Assembly (NCBI RefSeq): GCF_036250695.1
Contig: NZ_CP109427.1
Span: forward strand, 2,542,001 to 2,606,000
Direction of reading: 5' to 3'
Length of the DNA stretch: 64,000 nt
From: Streptomyces sp. NBC_01497
GTDB taxonomy: Bacteria; Actinomycetota; Actinomycetes; Streptomycetales; Streptomycetaceae
Shown here: positions 1 through 8,151 of the stretch, one piece after another
How positions within the stretch are numbered: the stretch's first letter is position 1
Layout of the letters: every line of letters begins with the position of its first letter
Program-made: the position numbers and the translations under genes
The notes under the pieces: model-generated
Told to the model about the DNA's origin: nothing
The model's database searches: none
Seen by the model: only the letters and a program-made list of their open reading frames with translations

Positions 1-1070
1 TCACGGGCATCGCGACGCACTCGCTGGTGTCCGGCATCCCGACATGGCTGGCGACCGGCGTGGCCATCATCGTGTTCACCGCCCTGAATCTCGCCGGGGT
101 CGGCATCGCCGCGCGCGTGGGCATGATCATGTTGATCATCGAGGTCGTGGTGCTGGCCATGTTCATCGTCGGCGCGATCGTCGTCCTCGTGCACGACGGC
201 CCCAGCAGGGGCTGGCTGACGCCCTTGAGCAGTACCTCGAACCTCGCGATCGGCGGGGTGCTGGGGGCGGTGTCCGTCGCTGTCCTGTCCTTCCTCGGCT
301 TCGACGCGATCGCCAGCTTCGCCGAGGAGAGCACCGGCGACTCCCGGGGGGTCGGCCGGGCCGTGCTGTTCTGCCTGGCGCTCGCGGGACTGCTGTTCGT
401 GGCGCAGACCTACCTCGCGGACCTGATCAGCAACGTGAGCCCGGAGCACCTGGCCGCGCACCCGGCGGAGCAGGGCTCGGCCTTCTACTCGATCATCCGC
501 GCCGCGATCGGCGGCTGGTTCGACACGACGGTCAGCGCCGTCAAGGCGGTCGGCCCGATCTTCTCCGCGCTGGTCGCGCAGGCCGCCGCGAGCCGCCTGA
601 TGTACGGGATGGCCCGCCAGGGGCACCTGCCCTCCTGGCTCGGCCGCCTCAACCCCCGCACGCAGACGCCGCGCCCCGCGATCCTGCTGTCGGCCGGCGC
701 GACCCTGGCCCTCTCCGTCTGGGCCGCGAACCAGCCCGACGGACTGGACACGCTCTCGTCCATGGTGACGGTGGGCGCGCTGGTGGCCTTCGCCCTGCTG
801 CACGTGTCGGTGTTCGGCTACTTCGTGGTGCGCCCCGAGAGCCGGGCGCAGTCGACGGGCGCACGGGTCGCGGCGGTGGTCGTGCCCGTCCTGGGCGTGG
901 CGATCATCATCGCGCTGCTCGTCGAGGCGAGCCATCTGGCGCTGATCGTCGGCGCGTGCTGGCTCGCGCTGGGCATCGTGGTCGCGATCGCCCGCTACGC
1001 GACCGGCCACCGCGGTGACGACGGCACATCGGCGGACCCGACGAGGACGGGGGACGCCCGGACGCCCTGA
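1..1070 (+). CDS. APC-family amino acid permease, C-terminal part (cut by window edge)
   Basis: The reading frame is open from the first bases, so the gene begins outside the window; a GTG at 27 is internal because coding sequence continues upstream of it. About 355 residues remain, in alternating hydrophobic segments separated by short polar loops, roughly nine membrane spans. Features fitting the amino acid-polyamine-organocation family include a helix ending in F-D-A-I-A-S-F-A-E-E (a conserved APC helix) and a later loop with Y-G-M-A-R-Q-G-H-L-P, the family's R-x-G-x-L-P motif. Such carriers import amino acids by proton or sodium symport across the cell membrane. The tail (last 25 residues) is charged and cytosolic. 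Substrate cannot be told. It ends against a strong hairpin shared with the convergent peptidase gene. Confidence 0.9.
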   Translation, partial: TGIATHSLVSGIPTWLATGVAIIVFTALNLAGVGIAARVGMIMLIIEVVVLAMFIVGAIVVLVHDGPSRGWLTPLSSTSNLAIGGVLGAVSVAVLSFLGFDAIASFAEESTGDSRGVGRAVLFCLALAGLLFVAQTYLADLISNVSPEHLAAHPAEQGSAFYSIIRAAIGGWFDTTVSAVKAVGPIFSALVAQAAASRLMYGMARQGHLPSWLGRLNPRTQTPRPAILLSAGATLALSVWAANQPDGLDTLSSMVTVGALVAFALLHVSVFGYFVVRPESRAQSTGARVAAVVVPVLGVAIIIALLVEASHLALIVGACWLALGIVVAIARYATGHRGDDGTSADPTRTGDARTP

Positions 1071-1104
1071 CCGGGCGCGGCCCGCACACCTGCGGCACCC
1101 ACGG

Positions 1105-1156
1105 GGGACGGGACCGCCCGGGCCGGCGGCTTCGGCGGCCCGGGCGGTCCCGTCCC
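1105..1156. terminator. 21-bp perfect inverted repeat between convergent genes
   Basis: Positions 1105-1125 and 1136-1156 are perfect inverted repeats, all G/C except for two A/T pairs, around a 10-nt loop containing TTCGG. It sits 35 bp after the permease stop and 60 bp from the peptidase stop on the other strand, so it can terminate both transcripts. No U-tract follows, as usual in Streptomyces. Confidence 0.85.
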
Positions 1157-1215
1157 GGTGTCAGGCGAAGGCGCAGGACCTGCGAGGTCCACGCCGGGCC
1201 TTCACCGTCACACCG

Positions 1216-3144
1216 TCACCGGAAGGACCGGTGCGGCGACGGCAGGACGACGTGCGACGGCGCCCGCCAGGTGCCCGACGGCGCCGGCAGGCCCGCCAGT
1301 GCTCCGGCACCGCCCACGACGGGCAGGGTGATCCCGCTCGCCGCGAGGTCCACGGTCACCGACGCCCCGGTGGCCTTGTCCCCCTGTACGTCGCCGTCCG
1401 TGCCGATGAGCACGACGGCGAGCCGGTGGCCGGCCTTGAAGCGGTAGTCCTGCGGAAGGGTGTCCCAGCTGACCGAGTAGTACGCGCCGGGCCGCAGCGC
1501 GCTCGGGTGGCTGAGCGAGTTCCGGTTCTGGGCGTCGAGGTAGCCGCGGGCGACGACGTTGACGTCCGAGGTCACCGTGTCGGTGGCGACCTGCTTGTAG
1601 CAGGCGTCGTCGACGGCGGTGCTCGCGCCGTGGCAGTCCTCGGTGGTGAGCGTCTTCACACCCTCACCGTTGCCCAGGTAGTTCACCCGGGTGTCCGTTC
1701 CGTAGTCCACGAGGAGCGCGCCGAGGTTCGCGGTGGGCTTGTCGAGCTTGACCCGCAGACTGACCTTCGGCGTACCCGAGACCCGCACGTCGTGGGTGAG
1801 CGGCGCCGTGGCGTAGGCGAGACGGTACGGCGCGGACGTCGCCGGGTCGCTCACAACGGTGGACTCGGACTGCTCCGTGTCGGCGTACGTGCCGGTGCCC
1901 GAGGAGGCCTTCAGGCCGAGGGAGCCGTCCTTCTGCGGGCGCAGCGTGACGGGGGCGGCGCCCGGCGCGGGCCAGTCGGCCTGCGTGGTCCACTGGTCGG
2001 GACCGGTCTCCACATCGGCGCGGGGCTGCTTCATGATGTCGTTGGGTATCTTCCAGAGCCAGTGGTCGAACCACTGGTGCAGGGTGTCCACCCAGGCGTC
2101 GCGCCGGTAGTCGAACGGGTCGACGTGCCCGTACTGCGACAGCCACACCTTTCGCGGCACGCCCTGCTTCGCGAGCGCGGACCACCAGGTGGAGAACTGG
2201 CTCGGCTTGACGTTCAGGTCGTTGAGGCCCTGGGTCGCGAAGACCGCCGCGTGCACCTTGCGCACGTCGGCGACGGAGCCGGTGCGGTAGTTCCGTTCGT
2301 TCCAGAAGGCGTTGTAGTTCCCGGTCGCGTCGTCCTGCCCGGCGGCCAGTTGCTTCTGCACGGCCGCGCACTTGGCGGGCGGATCCGTGTCGACGGTGTC
2401 GGCCAGGCCGTCCTCCTCACCACGGCTGAGCAGGGTGCCGTTCGTGCGGCTGTAGTCGTACCAGGAGCTGATGCCCGAGATCGGGACGATCGTTTCCAGC
2501 CCCTTGACGCCGGTCGCGGCGACGGCGTTGGCCAGGGTGCCGTCGTACGACTTGCCGATCATGCCGGTCCGGCCGTTGGTCCAGTCGGCGCCGACCTGCT
2601 TGCCCTGGGCGTCGAAGGCCTTGGCCCGGCCGTTCAGCCAGTCCACGACGGCCTTGCCGCCGAGGACGTCGGAGGCGCCGCCGGAGGTCGGGCAGCCCTG
2701 CGACTTGGTGGTGCCGTCCATGTCGACTTCCAGCACGGCGTACCCGCGCGGCACGAAGTAGTTGTCGTAGTAAAGGGGGAACTTGGCGGGGTCGCCCTGC
2801 GCGTCGTAGGTCTTGCGCTCGGACTCGTTGCCCCGCCCGAGATTGTCGTAGTAAGGGCTCTCGTCCATGATGACCGGGACCTTGAAGCGGGGACCGCTCT
2901 CCCGGGGCCGGATGATGTCGACCCGGATGAGGTCCTTCTTGCCGTCGCCGTCGGAGTCCACGCTCGACTGCACGTTGACGTACTCGCGGATGGCGTCCTG
3001 GTAGGAGAAGACGGGCTGCGTCCCGTCGGCGGTGACCTTGATGGAAGGTTTCTGCGCCGCGTGGGCGGCGGGCATGCCCGCCGCCGCGAGCGCTGCCGTG
3101 AGGGCGAGGGACGCGAGTCCTCTTCGCCGGAGTGATTTCCGCAC
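1216..3144 (-). CDS. Secreted X-Pro dipeptidyl-peptidase (S15/CocE family)
   Basis: 642-residue serine hydrolase that would remove X-Pro dipeptides from peptide N termini outside the cell. The N terminus is a Sec signal peptide: R-rich start, hydrophobic core to about residue 22, then A-H-A-A cleavage site near 30. The alpha/beta hydrolase core has nucleophile Ser199 in G-K-S-Y-D-G, the family's G-x-S-Y-x-G elbow; Asp309 (G-L-N-D) and His340 (Y-G-H-V-D) are the likely other members of the triad. The last 220 residues resemble the beta-sandwich domain of S15/CocE proteins. The gene is monocistronic and convergent with the permease. The start is ATG with an AGGAGG-like site just upstream. Cocaine esterase-like activity is possible in this family, but the motif context favours the peptidase. 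Confidence 0.9.
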   Translation of the reverse strand: MRKSLRRRGLASLALTAALAAAGMPAAHAAQKPSIKVTADGTQPVFSYQDAIREYVNVQSSVDSDGDGKKDLIRVDIIRPRESGPRFKVPVIMDESPYYDNLGRGNESERKTYDAQGDPAKFPLYYDNYFVPRGYAVLEVDMDGTTKSQGCPTSGGASDVLGGKAVVDWLNGRAKAFDAQGKQVGADWTNGRTGMIGKSYDGTLANAVAATGVKGLETIVPISGISSWYDYSRTNGTLLSRGEEDGLADTVDTDPPAKCAAVQKQLAAGQDDATGNYNAFWNERNYRTGSVADVRKVHAAVFATQGLNDLNVKPSQFSTWWSALAKQGVPRKVWLSQYGHVDPFDYRRDAWVDTLHQWFDHWLWKIPNDIMKQPRADVETGPDQWTTQADWPAPGAAPVTLRPQKDGSLGLKASSGTGTYADTEQSESTVVSDPATSAPYRLAYATAPLTHDVRVSGTPKVSLRVKLDKPTANLGALLVDYGTDTRVNYLGNGEGVKTLTTEDCHGASTAVDDACYKQVATDTVTSDVNVVARGYLDAQNRNSLSHPSALRPGAYYSVSWDTLPQDYRFKAGHRLAVVLIGTDGDVQGDKATGASVTVDLAASGITLPVVGGAGALAGLPAPSGTWRAPSHVVLPSPHRSFR

Positions 3145-3336
3145 GCACTACCTCCTGAGGTTGGCGCGCGCACTCTCCCGCAGCCACCGCCACGCTCACA
3201 AGACACATTCGCGCCAGCTGTGACAGCGCTGTGGGCGACGGTTGCCGCGAGCCCCTCCGGCATCCTGGTCCCCCCGGCGTACGAGCCCCCGCAGGACGTC
3301 GCTGTCGCCCCGCGAAGCGGGGACGCGTCGGGGGGC

Positions 3337-3515
3337 GGCACGGTCGCGGGCGCCCTGGCCGGGGGAGGCACGGTCGCGGGGGCAGGCCCGCTCGCGGGAG
3401 GCGGCCCGTTCGCGGGAGAGGACCCGCCGGCCGGGGCGGCACGGTCGCGGGGGGACCCGCTGGCCGTGGAGCGGCGGCCCGATCGCGGAGTGGCCGGGGG
3501 GCGGCCCGGTCGCGG
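3337..3515. repeat. Seven dispersed copies of a 14-bp GC-rich motif
   Basis: The gap between the peptidase start (3144) and the DUF2255 stop (3531) has no gene. It contains seven copies of GGC-M-CG-N-TCGCGGG, starting near 3337, 3367, 3385, 3402, 3438, 3475 and 3502. Spacing is irregular (17-37 bp), so this is a degenerate repeat field rather than a regular array. Confidence 0.65.
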
Positions 3516-3530
3516 CCTCTCGACCCCCTG

Positions 3531-3896
3531 TCACTCCGCCGTGACGGTGACCCGCAGCGTGTTCGCCCGCACCTCCGGCGACACCGCCTCGCGCAGCGCG
3601 TCACCCGCGCTCGCGTACTTGTCGCGGTACGCGGCGTCGACCCGCGTGTTCACATCGGCGTCGTCGAGGGGCGCGAGCGTCACCGCGTAGCGGCTGTCCC
3701 CGTCGAGGAACGCGGCCCGGCCCCCGGCACGCCGGACGCGGGCGTACCACTGGGACCGCTCGCCGAATCCGTTGCGCACGTACGGGACGCCGTCGACGAC
3801 CACCGCCCAGATCCTGGTCACGACCTCCCTGCCGTCGGGCAGCCCGGTGACGATGTGCACGGTGTCCGTGCCCGCGAGGTAGTCGACCGCACCCAC
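3531..3896 (-). CDS. DUF2255 family protein
   Basis: 121-residue cytosolic protein of unknown function. The order of blocks matches DUF2255: an N-terminal strand with reference to a dehydrogenase/reductase-like fold, then W-A-V-V-V-D-G-V-P-Y-V-R, a W-Y residue pair, D-A-D-V-N, and the family's closing D-A-A-Y-R-D-K-Y ... V-S-P-E-V-R-A-N-T-L-R. I chose the GTG at 3896, which has GGAGG four bases upstream and gives the usual family length (about 120); the frame stays open much further 5' across the antisense of the next gene, but that extension is composition-driven noise. It is divergent from the phosphatase gene, separated by a 288-bp gap rich in CCACCTGGGT-like repeats (about 4020-4080). Confidence 0.8.
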   Translation of the reverse strand: MGAVDYLAGTDTVHIVTGLPDGREVVTRIWAVVVDGVPYVRNGFGERSQWYARVRRAGGRAAFLDGDSRYAVTLAPLDDADVNTRVDAAYRDKYASAGDALREAVSPEVRANTLRVTVTAE

Positions 3897-4184
3897 AGGA
3901 CCTCCTCCAGGTCGCACCCCGGAACCGGGCGCGATACGTGTCGCGGCGCGAGCGCCACCGCCGGGTCGGACCCCGAACGCTGCCACACCCGCCGCTCGCG
4001 GCCCCCTCCCGCCACACCCCCGCCCGGGTCCCGCCCGGGTTCCACCTGGGTTGCGTCTGGCTTCCACCTGGGTCCCGCCACGCTCAGGGCCCGAGGAACG
4101 GCCCGGGCGGCGATTCGCACGGCACGCGACCGTATCGCCCGGCGAAAGCGGGCATCGCCGAGCTCGGAGGTGTAAGCAGGGAGG

Positions 4185-5384
4185 ATGCCCTTCCGGTATT
4201 ACTTCACCGCCTCGCCGGACGCGGAGCAGGCCGACGGGATGATGCTGATCATCGCGCCCCTGGTACTGATCGTGGCGATCCCGGTCGCCGACTACTTCCT
4301 GCCGGGGAACGTGCACATCGCGCCGCTGCTGACGGTGGCGCCCACCTTCACGGCTGCCTTCGCCGGCCCCCGCACCACTGCCGCCGTCGCCGGGCTGGCC
4401 GTGGTGGCGCAGATCGTGGCCGGGCTCGAACGGCACTCGCTCAGCTCGGAACAGGTCATCCTCGAACTGTCGGCCCTGGTGCTGGTGTCCGTACTCCTCG
4501 TCATCTTCTGCTACCTGCGCGAACGGCACCAGGACCAGCTGAGACGGGTCCGGCTCATCTCCGACCGCGCGCAGTCCGCCGTACTGCGCCCCCTGCCCAC
4601 GGACGCGGGGCCCCTGCGCATCGCCACGGAGTACCGGCCCGCCGAGTCCGACACCCGTATCGGCGGAGACCTCTTCGCGCTGGCCCGCACCGCGAGCTCG
4701 ACCCGCCTGCTCATCGGGGACGTACGCGGCAAGGGGCTGGACTCGATCTCCGACACGACCATCATGCTGGGCGCCTTCCGGGCGGCCGCGCACCGGCAGG
4801 CGTCACTGCCCGAGCTGGTCACGTACCTGGAGGGCAGCGTGCGCTGGGGGCTCGCCGAGATGGCGGACATGGAAGCCGACGTCGGCGAACGCTTCGTGAC
4901 GGCGGCCGTGCTCGACATCCCGGACAAGGAACCCGTCCTCCACCTCGTGACCTGTGGCCATCCGCCGCCGATCCTGCTGTCCGACGGCCGGGCGACCCCT
5001 CTGGTGGTCCAGCGGCCCGCGCCGCCGCTGGGCCTCGCAGGGCTCCTCGGGGGCCTCGCGGACACCCCGTACGTCATGCAGACCTTCCCCTTCGCGCCCG
5101 GCGATCAGCTGCTCCTGTACACGGACGGGGTCTCGGAGGCGCGCGACGCCGAGGGGGTCTTCTACCCGCTGCCCGAGCGTGCCGCCACGGCGGACCGCGT
5201 ATCGGTCTGGTCCGCGGGCGGCCCGCGCGCCCTCCTCGACCACCTCACGCAGGACCTGCTGGAGTACGCGCAGGGCCGCATCGACGATGACATGGCGATG
5301 ATCGCGGTGTCCCGGACGACGGCGCCCACCGCACCGCCCGACGAAGCGCCCGCGAAGCCACCTGCCGAACCGCCCCCCGGGTGA
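4185..5384 (+). CDS. Membrane-anchored PP2C/SpoIIE-type serine/threonine phosphatase
   Basis: 399 residues. Residues about 18-38, 45-80 and 93-112 form the membrane part; the rest is a cytosolic PPM/SpoIIE phosphatase domain. The metal-binding motifs are intact: I-G-G-D at 159-162, L-I-G-D-V-R-G-K-G following, L-L-Y-T-D-G-V-S-E-A near residue 310, and a final D-D-D-M-A-M-I-A-V. Such proteins dephosphorylate anti-sigma-factor antagonists and so release sigma factors in stress or development. No partner gene is adjacent, though an RsbW-like kinase lies at 32.9 kb. ATG at 4185 follows AGGGAGG directly; a better placed GGAGG lies 13 bases upstream. The tail is Pro/Ala-rich and unstructured. Confidence 0.9.
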   Translation: MPFRYYFTASPDAEQADGMMLIIAPLVLIVAIPVADYFLPGNVHIAPLLTVAPTFTAAFAGPRTTAAVAGLAVVAQIVAGLERHSLSSEQVILELSALVLVSVLLVIFCYLRERHQDQLRRVRLISDRAQSAVLRPLPTDAGPLRIATEYRPAESDTRIGGDLFALARTASSTRLLIGDVRGKGLDSISDTTIMLGAFRAAAHRQASLPELVTYLEGSVRWGLAEMADMEADVGERFVTAAVLDIPDKEPVLHLVTCGHPPPILLSDGRATPLVVQRPAPPLGLAGLLGGLADTPYVMQTFPFAPGDQLLLYTDGVSEARDAEGVFYPLPERAATADRVSVWSAGGPRALLDHLTQDLLEYAQGRIDDDMAMIAVSRTTAPTAPPDEAPAKPPAEPPPG

Positions 5385-5534
5385 GCCGCGGGCCGCCCCC
5401 GCCCGTACCCTCACCACCACACCTCACGTCCCGGCTCGTGGACGTCCCCGACGCACCGGCTCCGGCGACAGGCCGGGCCGTTTCCGGCCACGTTCCGGCG
5501 CGAACAGGGTGAGAGGCGGCTCGCGTTGGGCTGG

Positions 5535-5753
5535 TCATGCCGCACCGCCGCCGTGCGTCGCCTCACCCGGATCGCCCGTGGCCCGGGTGAACGAGTCGTC
5601 GGCGCGCCATCGCCGCACCCACACGTGCCGGTCCATCTCGTACTGGTCGCGGTGGTTGTCGCACAGAAAGACACCAGGGTGTTCCGCGATCTCCCAGCCC
5701 CCCTCCCCCGGACAGTCGTCCCGGTAGCACTCCCGATCGTGCGTCTCCCCCAT
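5535..5753 (-). CDS. Small Cys/His-rich protein, possibly with lost N terminus
   Basis: 72 residues of unknown function. It has a putative zinc-binding pattern: C10, C15, then C-D-N-H-R at about 31-35, followed by acidic/aromatic sequence. The only NTG start is the ATG at 5753 and no ribosome site is visible. The same frame stays open for 24 codons further 5' (to a TGA at 5826-5828) and adds three more cysteines (C, C-Q-A-V-G and E-C just before the ATG) but has no start codon. That looks like real coding sequence whose beginning was lost by truncation or a frameshift. Neighbours are unrelated. Function unknown; gene reality moderate. Confidence 0.55.
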   Translation of the reverse strand: MGETHDRECYRDDCPGEGGWEIAEHPGVFLCDNHRDQYEMDRHVWVRRWRADDSFTRATGDPGEATHGGGAA

Positions 5754-6104
5754 GCACTCGACGGTCCGCCGGGTGCCGACCGCCTGACAGGTGGCGCTCG
5801 GGGCGCACGGGCGCGTGGCCTGGGCTCATCGCCGTACTCGTGCCCAGGACCCGCGCGACGGGTGACGCCGGGACACCGTGACTCCCGCCGCGGAGGTGAT
5901 GAGGTGGACCGGATAGCGGGATCGGGGCGTGTGACGCACACGCCCCTCACACGCGGCGCCGGTGAGATCGGTGCGCAGCGCCCGGTGCGCAGCACTCGGA
6001 ACTCGCTGCTCGCTGCATGGTCGAGGTCCGCAAGACGGGCGCCTGGGCGGGCAGTTCGGCCGCGTCGTACTCTGACTTCGGCTTAGGGAAGACGGGGGGA
6101 GCCG
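5754..6104. other. 351-bp gap without a supported gene
   Basis: Apart from the start-less 24-codon Cys-containing extension described for the preceding small gene (5754-5825), I see no coding sequence, terminator or clear promoter here. ORFs on the minus strand through this region have Arg/Pro-rich composition typical of shadow frames. Confidence 0.5.
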
Positions 6105-6887
6105 ATGTCAGCACGGGCGAGGGCTCACAGTACGGGCAGACCACCGAGCAAGGGCAGCACCGGCCGGCAGTCGCCGGGCAGGACGCGGTTCATCGGCATA
6201 CTGCTGATCCTGCTGTCCCTGATATCCGTGGTGGCTTGCTGCCTCACGTTCGCCCTGTGGTTGCCCAACGACAGGGACCACTACGACGACTACCGGGCGG
6301 CCCGGGCATGCCCCGCTCACCCGACGGCGCGGGTACGGAAGAACTGCCTGAGCACCTGGCATTTCGCCGTCGTCAAGACGGCCACGGAGAACGCCGGCAA
6401 AACCCGCCGCCACGAGGTGACCCTCAAGGGCGAGGGCTCCTGGCGGGGAGTCGTGGACTTCGAGGACACGGGGCCGCTCTTCAAGCGACTGAAGCCGGGC
6501 GAGCAGGTCACCGCCACCGTCTGGCGCCGCGACATCGTCGTGCTCAGCAGGGGCGGCGTCCGCCAGGACACCAGCGACGCGCCCCGGGACGCGCTCCCGA
6601 TCTATGCCGCGCTGGGCACGCTCGCCGGGCTCGTCGCGGTTCAGGCCTGCGTGTACGGAGTGATCCGCCTCGCCCGGCCGCGTTCGTACCGGCTTTTCGC
6701 CTGGTTCCCGTACGGCGGGTGGATGATCGCCGTCATTCTCCTCAGCTGCCTCGTGGCGGGAATCACGGCGATGTCGACGGGTATCCCCTGGTGGATCGTG
6801 CCTCCCGCCGTACCCGTGATGGCAGGGCTCGTGGTGTGGGGGCTCGGGCTGCTGCTCCCCCTCAGGCGGCGCAGGCCCACAACTTGA
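6105..6887 (+). CDS. Uncharacterised membrane protein
   Basis: 260 residues, no family recognised. A basic N terminus (1-30) leads into one membrane helix (31-52). Residues 55-165 form an extracytoplasmic region with two conserved-looking cysteines (C-P-A-H and N-C-L-S-T-W-H) and a beta-rich stretch. Then come three or four helices (about 168-190, 205-228, 232-255) and a basic R-R-R-R tail. The pattern resembles the small Streptomyces membrane proteins with a DUF3592-like outer domain, but I cannot confirm the family. The start is GTG/ATG-type at 6105 with GGGGGAG upstream. It stands alone. Confidence 0.75.
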   Translation: MSARARAHSTGRPPSKGSTGRQSPGRTRFIGILLILLSLISVVACCLTFALWLPNDRDHYDDYRAARACPAHPTARVRKNCLSTWHFAVVKTATENAGKTRRHEVTLKGEGSWRGVVDFEDTGPLFKRLKPGEQVTATVWRRDIVVLSRGGVRQDTSDAPRDALPIYAALGTLAGLVAVQACVYGVIRLARPRSYRLFAWFPYGGWMIAVILLSCLVAGITAMSTGIPWWIVPPAVPVMAGLVVWGLGLLLPLRRRRPTT

Positions 6888-7073
6888 GCGCGACGGACCG
6901 CGAGGCTCACACCGGATGGTGCGCGGCGCGGGCCGAAGCCGGGAGGGGAGCTCAGCCCAGCGCTTCGATGAGGGAGACAAACGCGTAGCGGCTCCCCTGT
7001 CCGTGCCCAACAGGCAGGCGGCCCAGCCCCGATCGCGAGGGCCGCACACACGTCGCCCCAGCCGGCCGCACTC

Positions 7074-7352
7074 TCATCCTGGATCAGGTCGGCCGGCGCG
7101 CGCAACGAACAACACGTTCAGAAACTCGAAGTGCGCCTGGTCCACGGCTTGCTGCTTCGTCGCGTGCCATGTGTCCGTCAGGACTTCCCAGTCGGCGAAG
7201 CAGGAGAACAAGTAGAAGCCGGAAGCTCCGCTGTATCGGGCGATCGCCAGGTGTGAGACAGCCGGACCACAAGAACCGGGGCACAAGCTGGAGACTTCAT
7301 CGTCTCTCGGCCAAGCGTCATCGGTGGTCGGGTTGCTGCGCGCACCTGCCAT
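7074..7352 (-). CDS. Small conserved hypothetical protein
   Basis: 92 residues. The recognisable part is residues 33-75: H-L-A-I-A-R-Y-S-G-A-S-G-F-Y-L-F-S-C, then W-E-V-L-T-D-T-W-H, then Q-A-V-D-Q-A-H-F-E-F, a beta-beta-alpha layout seen in short Streptomyces proteins of unknown function. The first 30 residues are poorly conserved in character, so a start inside (at the GTG before H-L-A-I-A) is equally plausible. The upstream ATG at 7352 lies 60 bp from the divergent DUF6083 gene. Local G+C is visibly lower than in the core genes around it. Confidence 0.6.
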   Translation of the reverse strand: MAGARSNPTTDDAWPRDDEVSSLCPGSCGPAVSHLAIARYSGASGFYLFSCFADWEVLTDTWHATKQQAVDQAHFEFLNVLFVARAGRPDPG

Positions 7353-7415
7353 GTCGTGTTGCGTTGCGCCAGTGGACAGCAGCCCCAGGCGTTGCGTCCG
7401 GTTCAGTCTCTACGC

Positions 7416-7829
7416 ATGTGCCACCTCGTTGCCGACCCTTACGGTATGGGGGCTGCCAGAGAACAACCGCGTCGGCTGGGCCCTGGGCAATCGCGTTGCC
7501 CGGACTGCGGCCTGTTGAAGGATCAAGTGGCTACGCTCGATCACGACTGGGTTTTGTTAGAGCCGCAGATGAGACCGCTTGCACACACCGTGCCGGTTGA
7601 GTACCGGTGGATCGAACTGTCGGATGGCCGGGTAACGATCTACGGCGTGTGCCCTCCCGATACCTCTCAGCGGTGCCGCATCGCGCACCGTCTGGTCTGC
7701 TCGGCACGAATACTCCCGGACCTTTGGCCGTGGCTGACGGCGCTACGAGCGGAGAACGCGCGGCAAGCGGAGCGACAGGAGCAGCCGCAACCGCCACGCC
7801 CGCAGGGGGAATGGCGCGACGTCGGGTAG
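7416..7829 (+). CDS. DUF6083 domain protein with a TTA codon
   Basis: About 137 residues. The DUF6083 signature is clear: C-P-D-C-G zinc-knuckle-like motif, then W-V-L-L-E-P, V-P ... R-W-I, D-G-R-V-T-I-Y-G, C-R-I-A-H-R-L-V-C, and finally D-L-W-P-W-L-T-A-L-R-A-E-N-A-R. The domain is of unknown function and occurs almost only in Streptomyces, often in accessory DNA. Codon 48 (7557-7559, in W-V-L-L-E-P) is TTA, so translation should depend on the bldA tRNA. Start choice is uncertain: ATG 7416 or ATG 7446. The gene lies next to tRNA-Arg in a low-G+C patch. Confidence 0.75.
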   Translation: MCHLVADPYGMGAAREQPRRLGPGQSRCPDCGLLKDQVATLDHDWVLLEPQMRPLAHTVPVEYRWIELSDGRVTIYGVCPPDTSQRCRIAHRLVCSARILPDLWPWLTALRAENARQAERQEQPQPPRPQGEWRDVG

Positions 7830-7948
7830 GAGCCAATACAGAAGCGACGGACCGACTGCATTGATGCTCCGGATTCTCATTCCCGAACCGTCCACGATGC
7901 AGGGCCTGCGACGACTGCTCACGTCGCCCGGCCGCCCGTACATACGCG

Positions 7949-7988
7949 AAGACCCCGCACTCAGCGAGATCGCTGGTGGCGGGGTCTT
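7949..7988 (-). terminator. Terminator of the tRNA-Arg transcript
   Basis: The arms AAGACCCCGC (7949-7958) and GCGGGGTCTT (7979-7988) pair perfectly, with an inner CAGCG/CGCTG stem. On the minus strand it lies 18 bp beyond the 3' end of the tRNA gene and ends in a short T-run, so it fits an intrinsic terminator. Confidence 0.8.
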
Positions 7989-8006
7989 TGGGCACCTCGT
8001 ACAAGG

Positions 8007-8078
8007 TGCCCCCGGCAGGATTCGAACCTGCGCACACGGCTCCGGAGGCCGATGCTCTATCCCCTGAGCTACGGGGGC
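8007..8078 (-). tRNA. tRNA-Arg (anticodon CCG)
   Basis: 72-nt cloverleaf read on the minus strand: acceptor GCCCCCG / CGGGGGC, D stem GCTC/GAGC, anticodon loop CTCCGGA giving anticodon CCG, T arm GCAGG-TTCGAAT-CCTGC. The discriminator base is A and CCA is not encoded. It decodes CGG, a common Arg codon here. The base pair 27-43 is a T-T mismatch; all other stems pair. Its 3' end faces the accessory-looking genes at 5.5-7.8 kb, the usual side for integrase-mediated insertion. Confidence 0.97.
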
Positions 8079-8151
8079 GCTGCCGCCCCTCGGGGCGACG
8101 TCAGGAACCTTACCAGCTTCCGGGGGTCGGTCGTGAACTGGTATTTCGCGC

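Noticed and set aside
1015..3135. 706-aa plus-strand frame
   Set aside because: It is antisense to the S15 peptidase, whose signal peptide and triad are clear; composition is Arg/Val/Gly noise from high G+C.
5411..5995. 194-aa minus-strand frame
   Set aside because: Arg/Pro-rich shadow of the small Cys protein frame; no domain.
8007..8078. Integrative element boundary with duplicated tRNA end
   Set aside because: No second copy of the tRNA 3' segment or integrase gene is visible in the window; kept only as a hypothesis.
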